Source of the DNA: Chitinophagaceae bacterium
GTDB lineage: Bacteria > Bacteroidota > Bacteroidia > Chitinophagales > Chitinophagaceae
Assembly (NCBI GenBank): GCA_016786745.1
Contig: JAEUVS010000048.1
Location: forward strand, 1 to 36,017
Direction: 5' to 3'
Length of the DNA: 36,017 nt
The position numbers and the translations under genes were made by a program. The notes beneath the pieces are model-generated. The model was not told the origin of the DNA. It worked only from the letters and a program-made list of their open reading frames with translations, and did no database searches. How positions within the stretch are numbered: position 1 is the stretch's first letter; each line of letters starts with the position of its first letter. Shown in pieces: positions 23,371 to 31,509 of this stretch.

Positions 23371-24642
23371 ATGAGTAAGTCGAAACAATCCGGCATGGGT
23401 TTCATATTCATCACCCTTCTTATTGATGTGATGGGTTGGGGGTTGATTATTCCCGTGATGGCTGACCTTATCGCGGAGCTGAAAGATATTCCGGTGAATG
23501 AAGCCAGTACCTATGGTGCGCTTTTACTATCTGTTTTTGCGATCATGCAATTTCTTTTTGCGCCTGTTGTTGGGAACCTCAGCGATAAATACGGAAGAAG
23601 ACCGATACTATTGCTGGCACTGCTCGGCTTCGGCATAGATTATATTATCCAGGCGCTTGCTCCAACTTACGGCTGGCTTTTTTTGGGCCGTGTGATAGCA
23701 GGTATGACCGGCGCGAGTTTTACAACAGCGTCTGCTTACATTGCCGATGTAAGCACGAATGAAAATCGTGCGAAGAATTTTGGTTTGATAGGCGCGGCGT
23801 TTGGATTGGGCTTTGTATTGGGCCCGGCTTTAGGGGGCCTGCTTGCCACGTGGGGTATACGGGCTCCTTTTTATGGCGCTGCCTGTTTGTGTTTGCTTAA
23901 TTTCCTGTATGGATTCTTTCTTTTGCCTGAGTCGCTCGGCAAAGAACATCGTCGTCCGTTCGAATGGAAACGTGCAAACCCGTTTGGTTCATTAAGATTT
24001 TTAACGAAGCATCCTGAAATAGGCGAACTGGCACTTTGCTTCTTTCTTATTTATCTCGGGGCGCAGGCAGTACAGGCGAACTGGAATTTCTTCACCATTT
24101 ATCGTTTCAACTGGACGGAAACGATGGTTGGTATTTCATTAGCGGTTGTAGGTGTGCTGGTAGGTGCTGTGCAGGCGGGACTTACACGTGTGATCAATCC
24201 GCGCATCGGTGATGATAAAAGTATTTATCTCGGACTTTCCTTATATACGGTCGGACTTGTTTTGTTTGCAATGGCAACGGAAACATGGATGATGTACGCG
24301 TTTCTTGTTCCTTATTGCCTCGGTGGTATCTGCGGACCTTCACTTCAGTCGGTCATTTCAGCGCATGTGGCATCCAACCAGCAGGGTGAATTGCAGGGAG
24401 CGCTTACCAGCCTCATGAGTGTTACAACCATAATTGGTCCTCCCATCATGAACAGTACATTTGCCTATTTTACAACGGATAAAGCGCCGTTTCATCTTCC
24501 GGGAGTGCATTTCCTGATTGGGGCAGTGTGCATGCTCGTGAGTCTTATTATCGCCTATAAAATATTAAGCAGGGAGAAAAAGCAGAAACCGGAACTGGCC
24601 GGTGCCATTGAAGGATCGCTGAAGAAAGAAGAGCACCATTAG
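23371..24642 (+). CDS. TCR/Tet-family MFS drug exporter
   Basis: This 423-residue inner-membrane protein has about twelve transmembrane helices. The Tet-like features are the start GFIFITLLIDVMGWGLIIPVM (helix 1, with the conserved acidic residue), the MFS motif A GNLSDKYGRRP in the loop 2-3 (about residues 68-78), and the motif C region FGLGFVLGPALGG. The 6-7 loop is cytoplasmic and contains the RRPFEWKRANPFGSLR stretch common in this subfamily. It probably exports small hydrophobic or cationic compounds by proton antiport; true tetracycline resistance should not be assumed. It overlaps the convergent nuclease-like gene by 4 bases at the 3' end. Confidence 0.9.
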   Translation: MSKSKQSGMGFIFITLLIDVMGWGLIIPVMADLIAELKDIPVNEASTYGALLLSVFAIMQFLFAPVVGNLSDKYGRRPILLLALLGFGIDYIIQALAPTYGWLFLGRVIAGMTGASFTTASAYIADVSTNENRAKNFGLIGAAFGLGFVLGPALGGLLATWGIRAPFYGAACLCLLNFLYGFFLLPESLGKEHRRPFEWKRANPFGSLRFLTKHPEIGELALCFFLIYLGAQAVQANWNFFTIYRFNWTETMVGISLAVVGVLVGAVQAGLTRVINPRIGDDKSIYLGLSLYTVGLVLFAMATETWMMYAFLVPYCLGGICGPSLQSVISAHVASNQQGELQGALTSLMSVTTIIGPPIMNSTFAYFTTDKAPFHLPGVHFLIGAVCMLVSLIIAYKILSREKKQKPELAGAIEGSLKKEEHH

Positions 24643-25259
24643 ATCAGCAACATTCTTTCGGGAAGCAGGAAGAAGTTAGATTTCAAATCGAGTTTTCTGT
24701 ACCGCGATAAATACGACGCCGGCAGGTATTCCTGTTTGCGCGGAATATCGTTCAATGGCACAACATAGATACGCTCTGGTTTCTCAGGGGATCCGCCTAC
24801 ACCGAGTATCACAAATACTACGCGGTTGTTTTGTTGCTGGTAGGCGTAATATTTTTCAACCTGGTCGGGGAATATTTCTATCGCATTCGTATTCGTAAAC
24901 CCCGGTGCGTACTGGCATTCAATCGAGAATTGAATGGAGCTGTTGTCGGCAAGCTGGAATGAAAGTGCGGGCTGAAATGTTTCGTGCGGGACGTTTTTCT
25001 TCGATTTTCGGTCGCGCCGCCAATGTACGAGGCGGTATTCTTCCCTATCGAACTTATCGGCAATATGTGCTTCGAAAACGAGGTCCACATGATCTGTATC
25101 GGCGGGTATTTGTTTATTTTCGGTTGCGACTTTAGGCAGAAACGGGAGCATTCCGGGAGATGAACCGGTTTGGAACTGGCGGTCCCTGAAGAGGATATAA
25201 CCGGCGTAGGCAAGGGTAACCAGGGTGCCCGCAGCCAGCAAAATTCCTATAAGAGCCAT
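24639..25259 (-). CDS. membrane-anchored protein resembling a degenerate PD-(D/E)XK nuclease
   Basis: This 206-residue protein has one N-terminal membrane helix (about 3-24) and a soluble domain. The order of motifs resembles restriction-endonuclease-like domains: an FE-containing helix (VFEAHIADKFDREEYRLVHWRRD, 61-83), a strand pair PALSFQLA...FSIECQY (97-117), and a following IYVVPL strand with preceding VFVILGVGG. In active members the first strand would carry PD and the second ExK. Here the Asp is missing (PALS) and the Lys is Gln (E114-C-Q116), so catalysis is doubtful. A binding or structural role would then be likely. The fold assignment is by recollection of the family pattern and is not certain. 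Confidence 0.6.
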   Translation of the reverse strand: MALIGILLAAGTLVTLAYAGYILFRDRQFQTGSSPGMLPFLPKVATENKQIPADTDHVDLVFEAHIADKFDREEYRLVHWRRDRKSKKNVPHETFQPALSFQLADNSSIQFSIECQYAPGFTNTNAIEIFPDQVEKYYAYQQQNNRVVFVILGVGGSPEKPERIYVVPLNDIPRKQEYLPASYLSRYRKLDLKSNFFLLPERMLLI

Positions 25260-25439
25260 AACAAAGAATATTGGAACAGGGCTATAACGGGGTTATATGG
25301 TAAATAATTATATGCGTGGGAAATTAAAATGTGGTTTGAGAGGTGTTTCCGTTGTAAATAGCAATTAAACCACTTCCGGGCGGTACATCCTGGCGCATTC
25401 GACAACCGTGATAACGAGCGTGGAGATTAAACATCGGTC

Positions 25440-26912
25440 ATGAATTCAAATTTTATGAGAATAACATTATTCGTATTGCTCGGCTGTTTCGTTGTTGTTA
25501 CGTGCAGCCAGCCGAAGCCTGAGAATGTAATTGTTGCCGAAAACAAGTTGCCGGGTACCACCGATTGGTTGATAAGTGTAAAATTCGATACCTGTTCGTT
25601 ACCTGATCACCGCTTCTGCAGGAGGCCACAGGTAGAGGGCTATTGTTCGAAGACGAGCGTTGCTACCGGTGATACGATTGATTTTTTTGTGAGTACAAAC
25701 CCGGCAAGCAAATTTTCGCTCAATATTTACCGCATGGGTTATTACCAGGGAAAAGGTGGCAGCCTGAAAAAAAGTATTCCTGAATTACAGGGTATGCAGC
25801 AGGCAGAACCTCAGCCAGATCCAAAAACGAATTTTTTCGAGAGCAAATGGAATAAAAGTTATTCGCTTGTTGTTCCCGAAGATTGGGTGAGCGGCGTGTA
25901 TGTGTGCAAGCTGACAACCATCCCGGAAAAATTTCAATCGTATATGGTATTTACGGTGCGGGATAACCGCAAAGCCGATTTTCTTTTTCAATCTGCCGAT
26001 CTCACGTGGCAATCCTACAACCGTTGGCCGCAATGGCACAGTATGTACGACGAGGGTCATAAGCCATGGGTGAATACAAATGGCGCTAAAGTGAGTTTCG
26101 ACAGACCCTACGGAATTTATATTAACGAGTTGCCGTCGGGCTTTAACCCGTTGTCGAACGGTAGCGGCGAGTTTCTACTTTGGGAATTTCCTTTGTCGTT
26201 CTGGATGGAAAGAGAGGGATACGACGTAACCTATATTACTAACGTTGATGTGCATGCAATTTCGTCGACGTTGCTTCGCGCAAAAGCTTTTCTCTCGGTT
26301 GGTCACGACGAATACTGGACTTACGACATGTATAACCATGTAGCGGATGCGAGAGATAAGGGGTTGAGTCTTATTTTTCTGAGCGGCAATACGATGGATG
26401 GCATTCAATATCTTGAGGCTTCCACGGATGGCAGGCCCAACAGAACGATGGGAAGAATGCCTGAAAGAGAATACAAGAACGAGCAGGACTTGATGGGTTC
26501 CACATCGTGGGGTGTTGGATATGGAAGTTTCGTGTGCACTGCGCCCGATCATTGGGTGTATCAGAATACAGGTATGAAAAAGGGCGACAGCATCCCCGAA
26601 TTAATAGGATGGGAGTACAACGGCAGGCCTGTGAGCGACAAGCACAAAGTTGAAATAGTTGCTGAGACCCATCCTGATCCGCTGGGTTTCGGCCAGGGCG
26701 ACGAGAATCACGTAGCTACCGTATATTACGGACCGAAAGGCAACTTTGTATTCAATGCGGGCACGTGCTGGTGGCCTTTGTTTGTGGCGAAAACGCCTGC
26801 CTACCAGCATCCGCATAAGTTGCGACAGGAACTTGATTTTTCAAAACCCGACGAACGCGTGCAACAGATCACAAGAAATCTGTTGAACCGGGCGATAAAG
26901 CAAACCAATTGA
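25440..26912 (+). CDS. exported N,N-dimethylformamidase-like large-subunit domain protein
   Basis: This 490-residue protein starts at ATG 25440 (ATG 25455 is an alternative) with a hydrophobic signal. Cys22 follows VVT, a non-ideal lipobox, so lipoprotein status is possible but unsure. The C-terminal two thirds resemble the DMFase large-subunit C-terminal domain (PF20254), with FSLNIYRMGYYQG, DLTWQSYNRW, SFDRPYG, SVGHDEYWTYDM, and the final FVFNAGTCWWPLFV. The family is named for an enzyme hydrolysing dimethylformamide, but most exported members have no known substrate, and the small alpha subunit is absent here. Its stop codon overlaps the next gene in TTGA, so the two are almost certainly co-translated. 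Confidence 0.78.
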   Translation: MNSNFMRITLFVLLGCFVVVTCSQPKPENVIVAENKLPGTTDWLISVKFDTCSLPDHRFCRRPQVEGYCSKTSVATGDTIDFFVSTNPASKFSLNIYRMGYYQGKGGSLKKSIPELQGMQQAEPQPDPKTNFFESKWNKSYSLVVPEDWVSGVYVCKLTTIPEKFQSYMVFTVRDNRKADFLFQSADLTWQSYNRWPQWHSMYDEGHKPWVNTNGAKVSFDRPYGIYINELPSGFNPLSNGSGEFLLWEFPLSFWMEREGYDVTYITNVDVHAISSTLLRAKAFLSVGHDEYWTYDMYNHVADARDKGLSLIFLSGNTMDGIQYLEASTDGRPNRTMGRMPEREYKNEQDLMGSTSWGVGYGSFVCTAPDHWVYQNTGMKKGDSIPELIGWEYNGRPVSDKHKVEIVAETHPDPLGFGQGDENHVATVYYGPKGNFVFNAGTCWWPLFVAKTPAYQHPHKLRQELDFSKPDERVQQITRNLLNRAIKQTN

Positions 26913-27742
26913 CGGCATCTCTTTTTTATAAAAATGATTCGGAACTGGCAGAGGGCCCCATGTGGCATAAGGGCCGGCGAAGCTTTTTCTGGGTGGATAT
27001 TTTAGGAGAATTATTCTACGAATACGGCTGGAACGATAAGAAAGTTACGGTATATCGTCCGCAGCGCCTCGTGAGTGTTGTATATGAAACCGCGGATATC
27101 AATAAGGTGATACTCGCAGCGCAGGGAGGGTTGTTTCTATTTAATCTTTCGAATGGTGAATCAGAACTTCTGCAGGCGATAGAACGCGACAAACAAACCC
27201 GCACAAATGACGGTGGTTACGATCCAGCAGGAAGGATTTGGATCGGAACGATGGGCCTGACCCATGGGAAAAACGAAGGCGCTTTATATTGTTACAGTAA
27301 AAAAGCCGGGTTGGTTAAAAAATTGGATTCGCTTACTATTCCTAACGGTATCGCATGGTCGAAGGATGGCAAGACGATGTATCACGTAGAAACCACTGAG
27401 TACGTGGTTAACGCGTACGACTTCGATAATGCGACAGGAAATATAAAATTCCGGAAGGTGGCTATTCATGTTCCTGGTGAGTTAGGGTTTCCTGATGGCA
27501 TGTGTATGGATGAAGAAGGAATGTTATGGATAGCACACTGGGGCGGATTTGGAGTTTGCAGGTGGAATCCGTTGACAGGAGAATTGCTCGGTAAAATTGA
27601 TGTGCCTGTTCCCCACGTTAGCTCATGCACCTTTGGTGGCGACGATATGAAGACTTTATTGATAACTACGGCGAGAGAAAATTTGTCGCGCGATGATATA
27701 CGCAGGTATCCTGAAAGTGGAAGTATTTTTATTGCAGGATAA
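26909..27742 (+). CDS. SMP-30/gluconolactonase-family protein
   Basis: The start is the TTG at 26909, overlapping the TGA of the preceding gene (TTGA). The first ATG (residue 18) would remove the conserved LAEGPMW start and a metal ligand, so the TTG is preferred. The 277-residue protein is a six-bladed propeller of the SMP-30/regucalcin/gluconolactonase family. Metal ligands of the family can be placed at E15 (AEGPMW), N146 (PNGIAW) and D196 (PDGMCMDEEG); N100 in TNDGG fits the substrate asparagine. Members hydrolyse sugar lactones or related esters. No signal peptide is seen, so it should be cytoplasmic, unlike its exported partner. The end overlaps the convergent glycosylase gene by 14 bases. 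Confidence 0.9.
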   Translation: MTASLFYKNDSELAEGPMWHKGRRSFFWVDILGELFYEYGWNDKKVTVYRPQRLVSVVYETADINKVILAAQGGLFLFNLSNGESELLQAIERDKQTRTNDGGYDPAGRIWIGTMGLTHGKNEGALYCYSKKAGLVKKLDSLTIPNGIAWSKDGKTMYHVETTEYVVNAYDFDNATGNIKFRKVAIHVPGELGFPDGMCMDEEGMLWIAHWGGFGVCRWNPLTGELLGKIDVPVPHVSSCTFGGDDMKTLLITTARENLSRDDIRRYPESGSIFIAG

Positions 27743-28331
27743 CATCTTTATACATCTCCACTAATTTTTCAAATGATATCCGGTTGGCTGCTCTTCTTGA
27801 AGGAGAATAAAGAACGTGAACGCTAATTGTTCTTTTTTTAAATTGAATGTCGAATTGCAATGGTTTTGTTCTTTTCGGTATAACATGCGCGATATTATTT
27901 TCTTCAAGATAACCTTTGAACCATGCGAGCGCGCTTGATTTTCCGCTGCTGCTCGTGAGGATGATTTTTTTCAACGATGGATGTTCCCTGAGGATGTGCA
28001 GGATTTCCATGTACTCTACAATCTCGAGACTTTCGTCTTTCGAGTCGGGTGATAGTCTTTTTATAACTGCGCCCATGTCGGTGATGCCCGTTTTCAGTTT
28101 TCTCAGGATGTTTTGTCGCTCCGCGACCATTACATTTTTATCTGTCGAAAGTGTGGTGCCGGCAATCTTTGAGAGTATTGTCCAGAAGTTATTTTGCAGG
28201 TTTGGGTAAAAAAATTTGAATCCCCATCTTTTTTCTACAGGCGGAAATGTACCGATAATGAGGGTCGTTGCATTTTCCGGCACAAACCATTTAAAAGGGT
28301 GAGTCAAATCCCCGGGTGCGTACTTTTTCAT
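27729..28331 (-). CDS. uracil-DNA glycosylase superfamily protein
   Basis: This 200-residue cytoplasmic protein shows UDG-superfamily motifs. Motif 1 is in LIIGTFPPVEKRWGF (about 24-38), followed by FFYPNLQNNFWTIL, similar to the NRFW stretch of the MUG/hypoxanthine-DNA-glycosylase branch. A late SPSRRAA motif corresponds to the DNA-intercalation loop. Such enzymes remove deaminated or damaged bases in base-excision repair. The catalytic residue differs between branches and is not identified with certainty. The start is ATG 28331. The gene is divergent from the coiled-coil membrane protein (64 bases between starts) and overlaps the gluconolactonase-like gene at the 3' end. Confidence 0.82.
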   Translation of the reverse strand: MKKYAPGDLTHPFKWFVPENATTLIIGTFPPVEKRWGFKFFYPNLQNNFWTILSKIAGTTLSTDKNVMVAERQNILRKLKTGITDMGAVIKRLSPDSKDESLEIVEYMEILHILREHPSLKKIILTSSSGKSSALAWFKGYLEENNIAHVIPKRTKPLQFDIQFKKRTISVHVLYSPSRRAANRISFEKLVEMYKDVILQ

Positions 28332-28395
28332 GTAGTGGCGCCCAATTTAAGCCAAACTAATTTATCGGTACCTTCATTCAATACCCCTTAATCAA

Positions 28396-29235
28396 ATGCG
28401 TTACCAGGTTGTTATCGACGACGATCTTAAAGTTGTTGAAGAGAAGATCAACTCAGACAGGTTTTTTAACGCCGAAGAATCGCAGGAGCAGTTAGGTGAA
28501 CTGTTCCAAAGATTTCTCGGTGCAAACCTTTACCTCAAAGTGTATCTTGATCTTTTATTCGCTTCAAACCAAAAAATTGATTCCCTTAATTTACGAGCCA
28601 ATCGCGAGGAGGCAGAAAAACGCCTCGAAGCCGACGATGAATTGCTTAAAAGATTGAGAGATCCGGCACAACGGCAAGAGGCGATTCGCGAGTGGCTGGC
28701 ATCGTTACCCGACAGGGAAGAATTCCAGAGGCGATTGGATGCAGAAGGCGCTTCTATTGAAGAATGGTGCCAGGAGATGGATCGACGCCTGCATGAAATC
28801 CCTCTCACCGTAAATAAGGAAGTGAATGCGTTTCATCTCCGGGTAAAACGGTTGAAAAGGAAAGTGATGGGAACAAAGTTGATATACGTCGTGATGCTGA
28901 TTGCCATAGCCGTAGCTATTGCCGTGGTGTTGGAAGAGCTCGGGCTCGCGTCATTTTCCAATTATTTCTTTTTGGGGCTTCAGACTGTAATTGTTTTTTT
29001 ACTGACTGAATTTGTGTTCAACGAATTGGCAGAGAATGCGGCTAAAAATAAAATACGACCAGAACTGTTGGAAACTTTGGCGTTACTGAAATCGAAACAC
29101 GTGGAATATAATAACGAGATTGACAACATTTGCGCGAAGTATAATATACAGCGCGATCACATTTTTTACTTGCTTGATAAACTATACGACAAGTTAAAAA
29201 GTAGAAAGGACGGTGGCGGCTCACCGTCACTTTAA
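28396..29235 (+). CDS. hypothetical membrane protein with coiled coil and two TM helices
   Basis: This is a 279-residue protein without a recognised family. The N-terminal 155 residues are highly charged and helical, with a probable coiled coil around 60-100 and 120-155. Two membrane segments follow (about 160-180 and 188-209). The C-terminal 70 residues are again charged and helical (AAKNKIRPELLETL, then IQRDHIFYLLDKLYDKLKSRKDGGG). Both soluble parts should face the cytoplasm if the two helices form a hairpin. No enzyme motif, signal peptide or lipobox is seen. It is divergent from the glycosylase gene and convergent with a lipoprotein gene 16 bases away. Function is unknown. Confidence 0.75.
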   Translation: MRYQVVIDDDLKVVEEKINSDRFFNAEESQEQLGELFQRFLGANLYLKVYLDLLFASNQKIDSLNLRANREEAEKRLEADDELLKRLRDPAQRQEAIREWLASLPDREEFQRRLDAEGASIEEWCQEMDRRLHEIPLTVNKEVNAFHLRVKRLKRKVMGTKLIYVVMLIAIAVAIAVVLEELGLASFSNYFFLGLQTVIVFLLTEFVFNELAENAAKNKIRPELLETLALLKSKHVEYNNEIDNICAKYNIQRDHIFYLLDKLYDKLKSRKDGGGSPSL

Positions 29236-29251
29236 CATTGCTTCGAAAAAC

Positions 29252-29650
29252 TTATTCGGGATAATATTCGTCTGTTTTTTCGATACTCTCGAGAACCATA
29301 TTGCCATCGAGATTCCAGTTATTGAAAGTGCCCTGCGAAATAGAATATCCAAGAGGCGTCATATAAGTCTTATCGCCTTCATCGTAATAAAAATAAACCT
29401 TTATAAACGTTGGGTCCGTAATCTTGATTTCGCCAGTAGATTGTCCCGCCGCAAAAGTGCCCAGTTTTTTAATTACAGTTGCCTTCGCACCTCCCTTCCA
29501 CGAGCCGATTACTGCATTGTCGAACGATCTGTCGAGTTTGTTGTGGAAATTGACCGTGGTGTCCGTGGGTTCTTCTTCGGTATCGCCGTCTTTGGAACAT
29601 GAAAAAAGGGTTAGGGCCAGGAGGGCTACAGCCAGGTGTTTTAGAGTCAT
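29252..29650 (-). CDS. small hypothetical lipoprotein
   Basis: This 132-residue protein has an SPII signal, MTLKHLAVALLALTLFSC, with lipobox LFSC. The acidic stretch after the cysteine (CSKDGDTEEEPTD) resembles the surface-export signal described for Bacteroidota lipoproteins, so the outer face of the cell is likely. The mature part is beta-rich (IKVYFYYDEGDKTYMTPLGYSISQ) and too short for an obvious enzyme. No domain was recognised. It stands alone on the minus strand, convergent with the coiled-coil gene and divergent from the amidohydrolase gene. Confidence 0.7.
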   Translation of the reverse strand: MTLKHLAVALLALTLFSCSKDGDTEEEPTDTTVNFHNKLDRSFDNAVIGSWKGGAKATVIKKLGTFAAGQSTGEIKITDPTFIKVYFYYDEGDKTYMTPLGYSISQGTFNNWNLDGNMVLESIEKTDEYYPE

Positions 29651-29727
29651 GTTTCGTGTATTTTAATATTACATCGCTGCCAATCGAAAAGGTCATCATC
29701 TTACCGATAATTCCCTGACATTTGCGT

Positions 29728-30747
29728 ATGCCTGAAGAACAATACTACTCCATCGAAGATTTTTATAAGGTTAAAAAGGCGGACGCGCATGTGCACTACA
29801 ATGCGCACTCCGAAGCGATAACCAACCTCGCGAAACGTTGCAATTTTACACTCTTAAGTATTAACACGAATATACCGGGGTTTCCATCTATTGCAGAACA
29901 GCAGGACTATGTTGTCAAACATCCCGCATTCAGGAAAACGTTGTTTCACCTTACCACATTCGACAGCGCAAATATCTACGATAACGACTGGCTCAATTCG
30001 CAATTGAAATATCTTCAAAACTCGATTGACAATGGAGCGCTCGGTTTTAAAGTATGGAAAGATATCGGGATGTCGTTAAAGAGCGCAAACAACGAATTTA
30101 TTTTTATAGATGACGCTGTCTTCAAACCCTATTTCGATTTTGCTGAAAAGCACAATGTACCCGTGCTTGGTCATATCGGTGAACCAAAAAATTGCTGGCT
30201 GCCACTTGAACAGATGACGGTAATAAACGATAGAAATTACTTTCGGCAGCATCCCGAGTTTCATATGTACCTGCACCCGGAGTTTCCCTCTTACGACTAT
30301 CTTACCAATTCATATAAAAAGATGTTGGAGCAGCATCCTCATTTGTCGTACATAGGCGCGCATTTCGGAAGCCTTGAATGGAGCGCAAAAGAAGTGGCAA
30401 AACGGCTGGATACTTTTCCGCATATGGCGGTGGATATGGCCGAACGCATCAGCCACATGCAATATCAAACCGCGCATGACAGGGAGCAAGTCCGCAATTT
30501 CTTTATCAAATACCAGGACAGGATCATATATGGAACGGACTTAATTGTTGAGGACACAGCTGATTTTCCAGGGCTGGAGAAAAGGGCGCATGACATGTGG
30601 CTGAAGGACTGGCGCTATTTTGTTACCGGTGATGAAATGACTTCACCGCTTCTTGAATTACCTTTCAGGGGTTTACAACTTCCGAAAGAGGTAGTTGACA
30701 AAATCTACCTGGGTAATGCGCGCCGGTGGTATCGCATACCCGTATAG
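29728..30747 (+). CDS. amidohydrolase-2 family metal-dependent hydrolase
   Basis: The start is placed at ATG 29728 (339 residues); TTG 29722 would add two residues. The protein is a TIM barrel of the amidohydrolase_2 group (PF04909). Metal-site positions in this numbering are H21 and H23 (ADAHVH), H149 (VLGHIGEP), H212 (GAHFGSLEW) and D271 (YGTDL). Members hydrolyse or decarboxylate cyclic and aromatic compounds, and some act on lactones. No signal peptide is seen, so it is cytoplasmic. The substrate is unknown and the neighbours, small lipoproteins, give no clue. Confidence 0.85.
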   Translation: MPEEQYYSIEDFYKVKKADAHVHYNAHSEAITNLAKRCNFTLLSINTNIPGFPSIAEQQDYVVKHPAFRKTLFHLTTFDSANIYDNDWLNSQLKYLQNSIDNGALGFKVWKDIGMSLKSANNEFIFIDDAVFKPYFDFAEKHNVPVLGHIGEPKNCWLPLEQMTVINDRNYFRQHPEFHMYLHPEFPSYDYLTNSYKKMLEQHPHLSYIGAHFGSLEWSAKEVAKRLDTFPHMAVDMAERISHMQYQTAHDREQVRNFFIKYQDRIIYGTDLIVEDTADFPGLEKRAHDMWLKDWRYFVTGDEMTSPLLELPFRGLQLPKEVVDKIYLGNARRWYRIPV

Positions 30748-30850
30748 GCTACCTTACAAGTTCAAATGGCGCAGCAGGAGGCCATAGAACTTATTCAACC
30801 AGCAATTGACAAGAGCATTGGGGCAAATGTGGGTTGATTAGGTACACACA

Positions 30851-30877
30851 ATAAAACTGACAATTTTTCAGTTTTAT
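30851..30877. repeat. perfect 10-bp inverted repeat upstream of a lipoprotein gene
   Basis: ATAAAACTGA (30851-30860) and TCAGTTTTAT (30868-30877) are exact reverse complements around CAATTTT. The site is 25 bases upstream of the ATG at 30903 and about 100 bases after the amidohydrolase stop. It could be a leader hairpin, an operator, or a weak terminator; there is no long T-run after it on the plus strand. Confidence 0.45.
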
Positions 30878-30902
30878 AGCAGTCTATTGAATCCGAATAC
30901 CC

Positions 30903-31424
30903 ATGAAACGCTTTCGCAGCGCTTTACTGCCGGCAATTGTTATACCTGCACTCTTCTTATCGTGTAAGAAAAATACTTACACGGAAACACAAAGCGATTT
31001 CTACCTGAAATTTAAGCTGAATGGAAAGTGGGTTACGTGGACAAAAGTTCTTGGTGAACTTGCTCCATATCTTGCCGACGAATCAAAAACCGATCTGAGT
31101 GTAACGGGTCAAAGTGACGATAACAAGGCTGTTCTCGACATCAGCGTGCAGGTAGATGGTGAGGCAATAAACGCCGGTTCTTATTCAAGTGATGATTACC
31201 GGTTACCCATTATTTATGCGAAAGGCGGCGGCGATAACACCGATTCATATACGCTCGGTTCAGTTGATGGCAGGGATCGTTCGCGCTATATCGTAACAAT
31301 CACCTCTATTACTGAAAATACTATCACCGGCACTTTTACCGGCAACTACCTCGAAAGCGAATTCCAGGAAAACACCTCGGTAGAAATCACCGAAGGTCAG
31401 TTTAAGGTTCACCGGTTGAGATAA
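30903..31424 (+). CDS. small hypothetical lipoprotein
   Basis: This 173-residue protein has an SPII signal, MKRFRSALLPAIVIPALFLSC, with lipobox FLSC followed by KKNTYTETQ. The mature part is beta-rich, with FKLNGKWVTW early and TITSITENTITGTFTGNYLE late. This layout resembles the DUF6252-type small Bacteroidota lipoproteins (a single beta domain ending in a GTFxG strand), but the family is not certain. There is no acidic run directly after the cysteine, unlike neighbours. A perfect inverted repeat lies just upstream. Confidence 0.7.
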   Translation: MKRFRSALLPAIVIPALFLSCKKNTYTETQSDFYLKFKLNGKWVTWTKVLGELAPYLADESKTDLSVTGQSDDNKAVLDISVQVDGEAINAGSYSSDDYRLPIIYAKGGGDNTDSYTLGSVDGRDRSRYIVTITSITENTITGTFTGNYLESEFQENTSVEITEGQFKVHRLR

Positions 31425-31509
31425 ACCTCTGCTTTATGGCCCGTTTTTCTTCATGGGTTCCCGTGAAAACATGTTTTTGAAAGATTTTCTCTTTCATTAC
31501 TTTGTTCGA

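Noticed and set aside
26175..26552. 125-residue minus-strand open frame inside the DMFase-like gene
   Set aside because: It lies fully antisense to strong coding sequence and shows no domain, signal peptide or start context.
29213..29602. 129-residue plus-strand open frame opposite the lipoprotein at 29252-29650
   Set aside because: The minus-strand frame has a clean lipoprotein signal and lipobox; the plus-strand product has no coherent composition.
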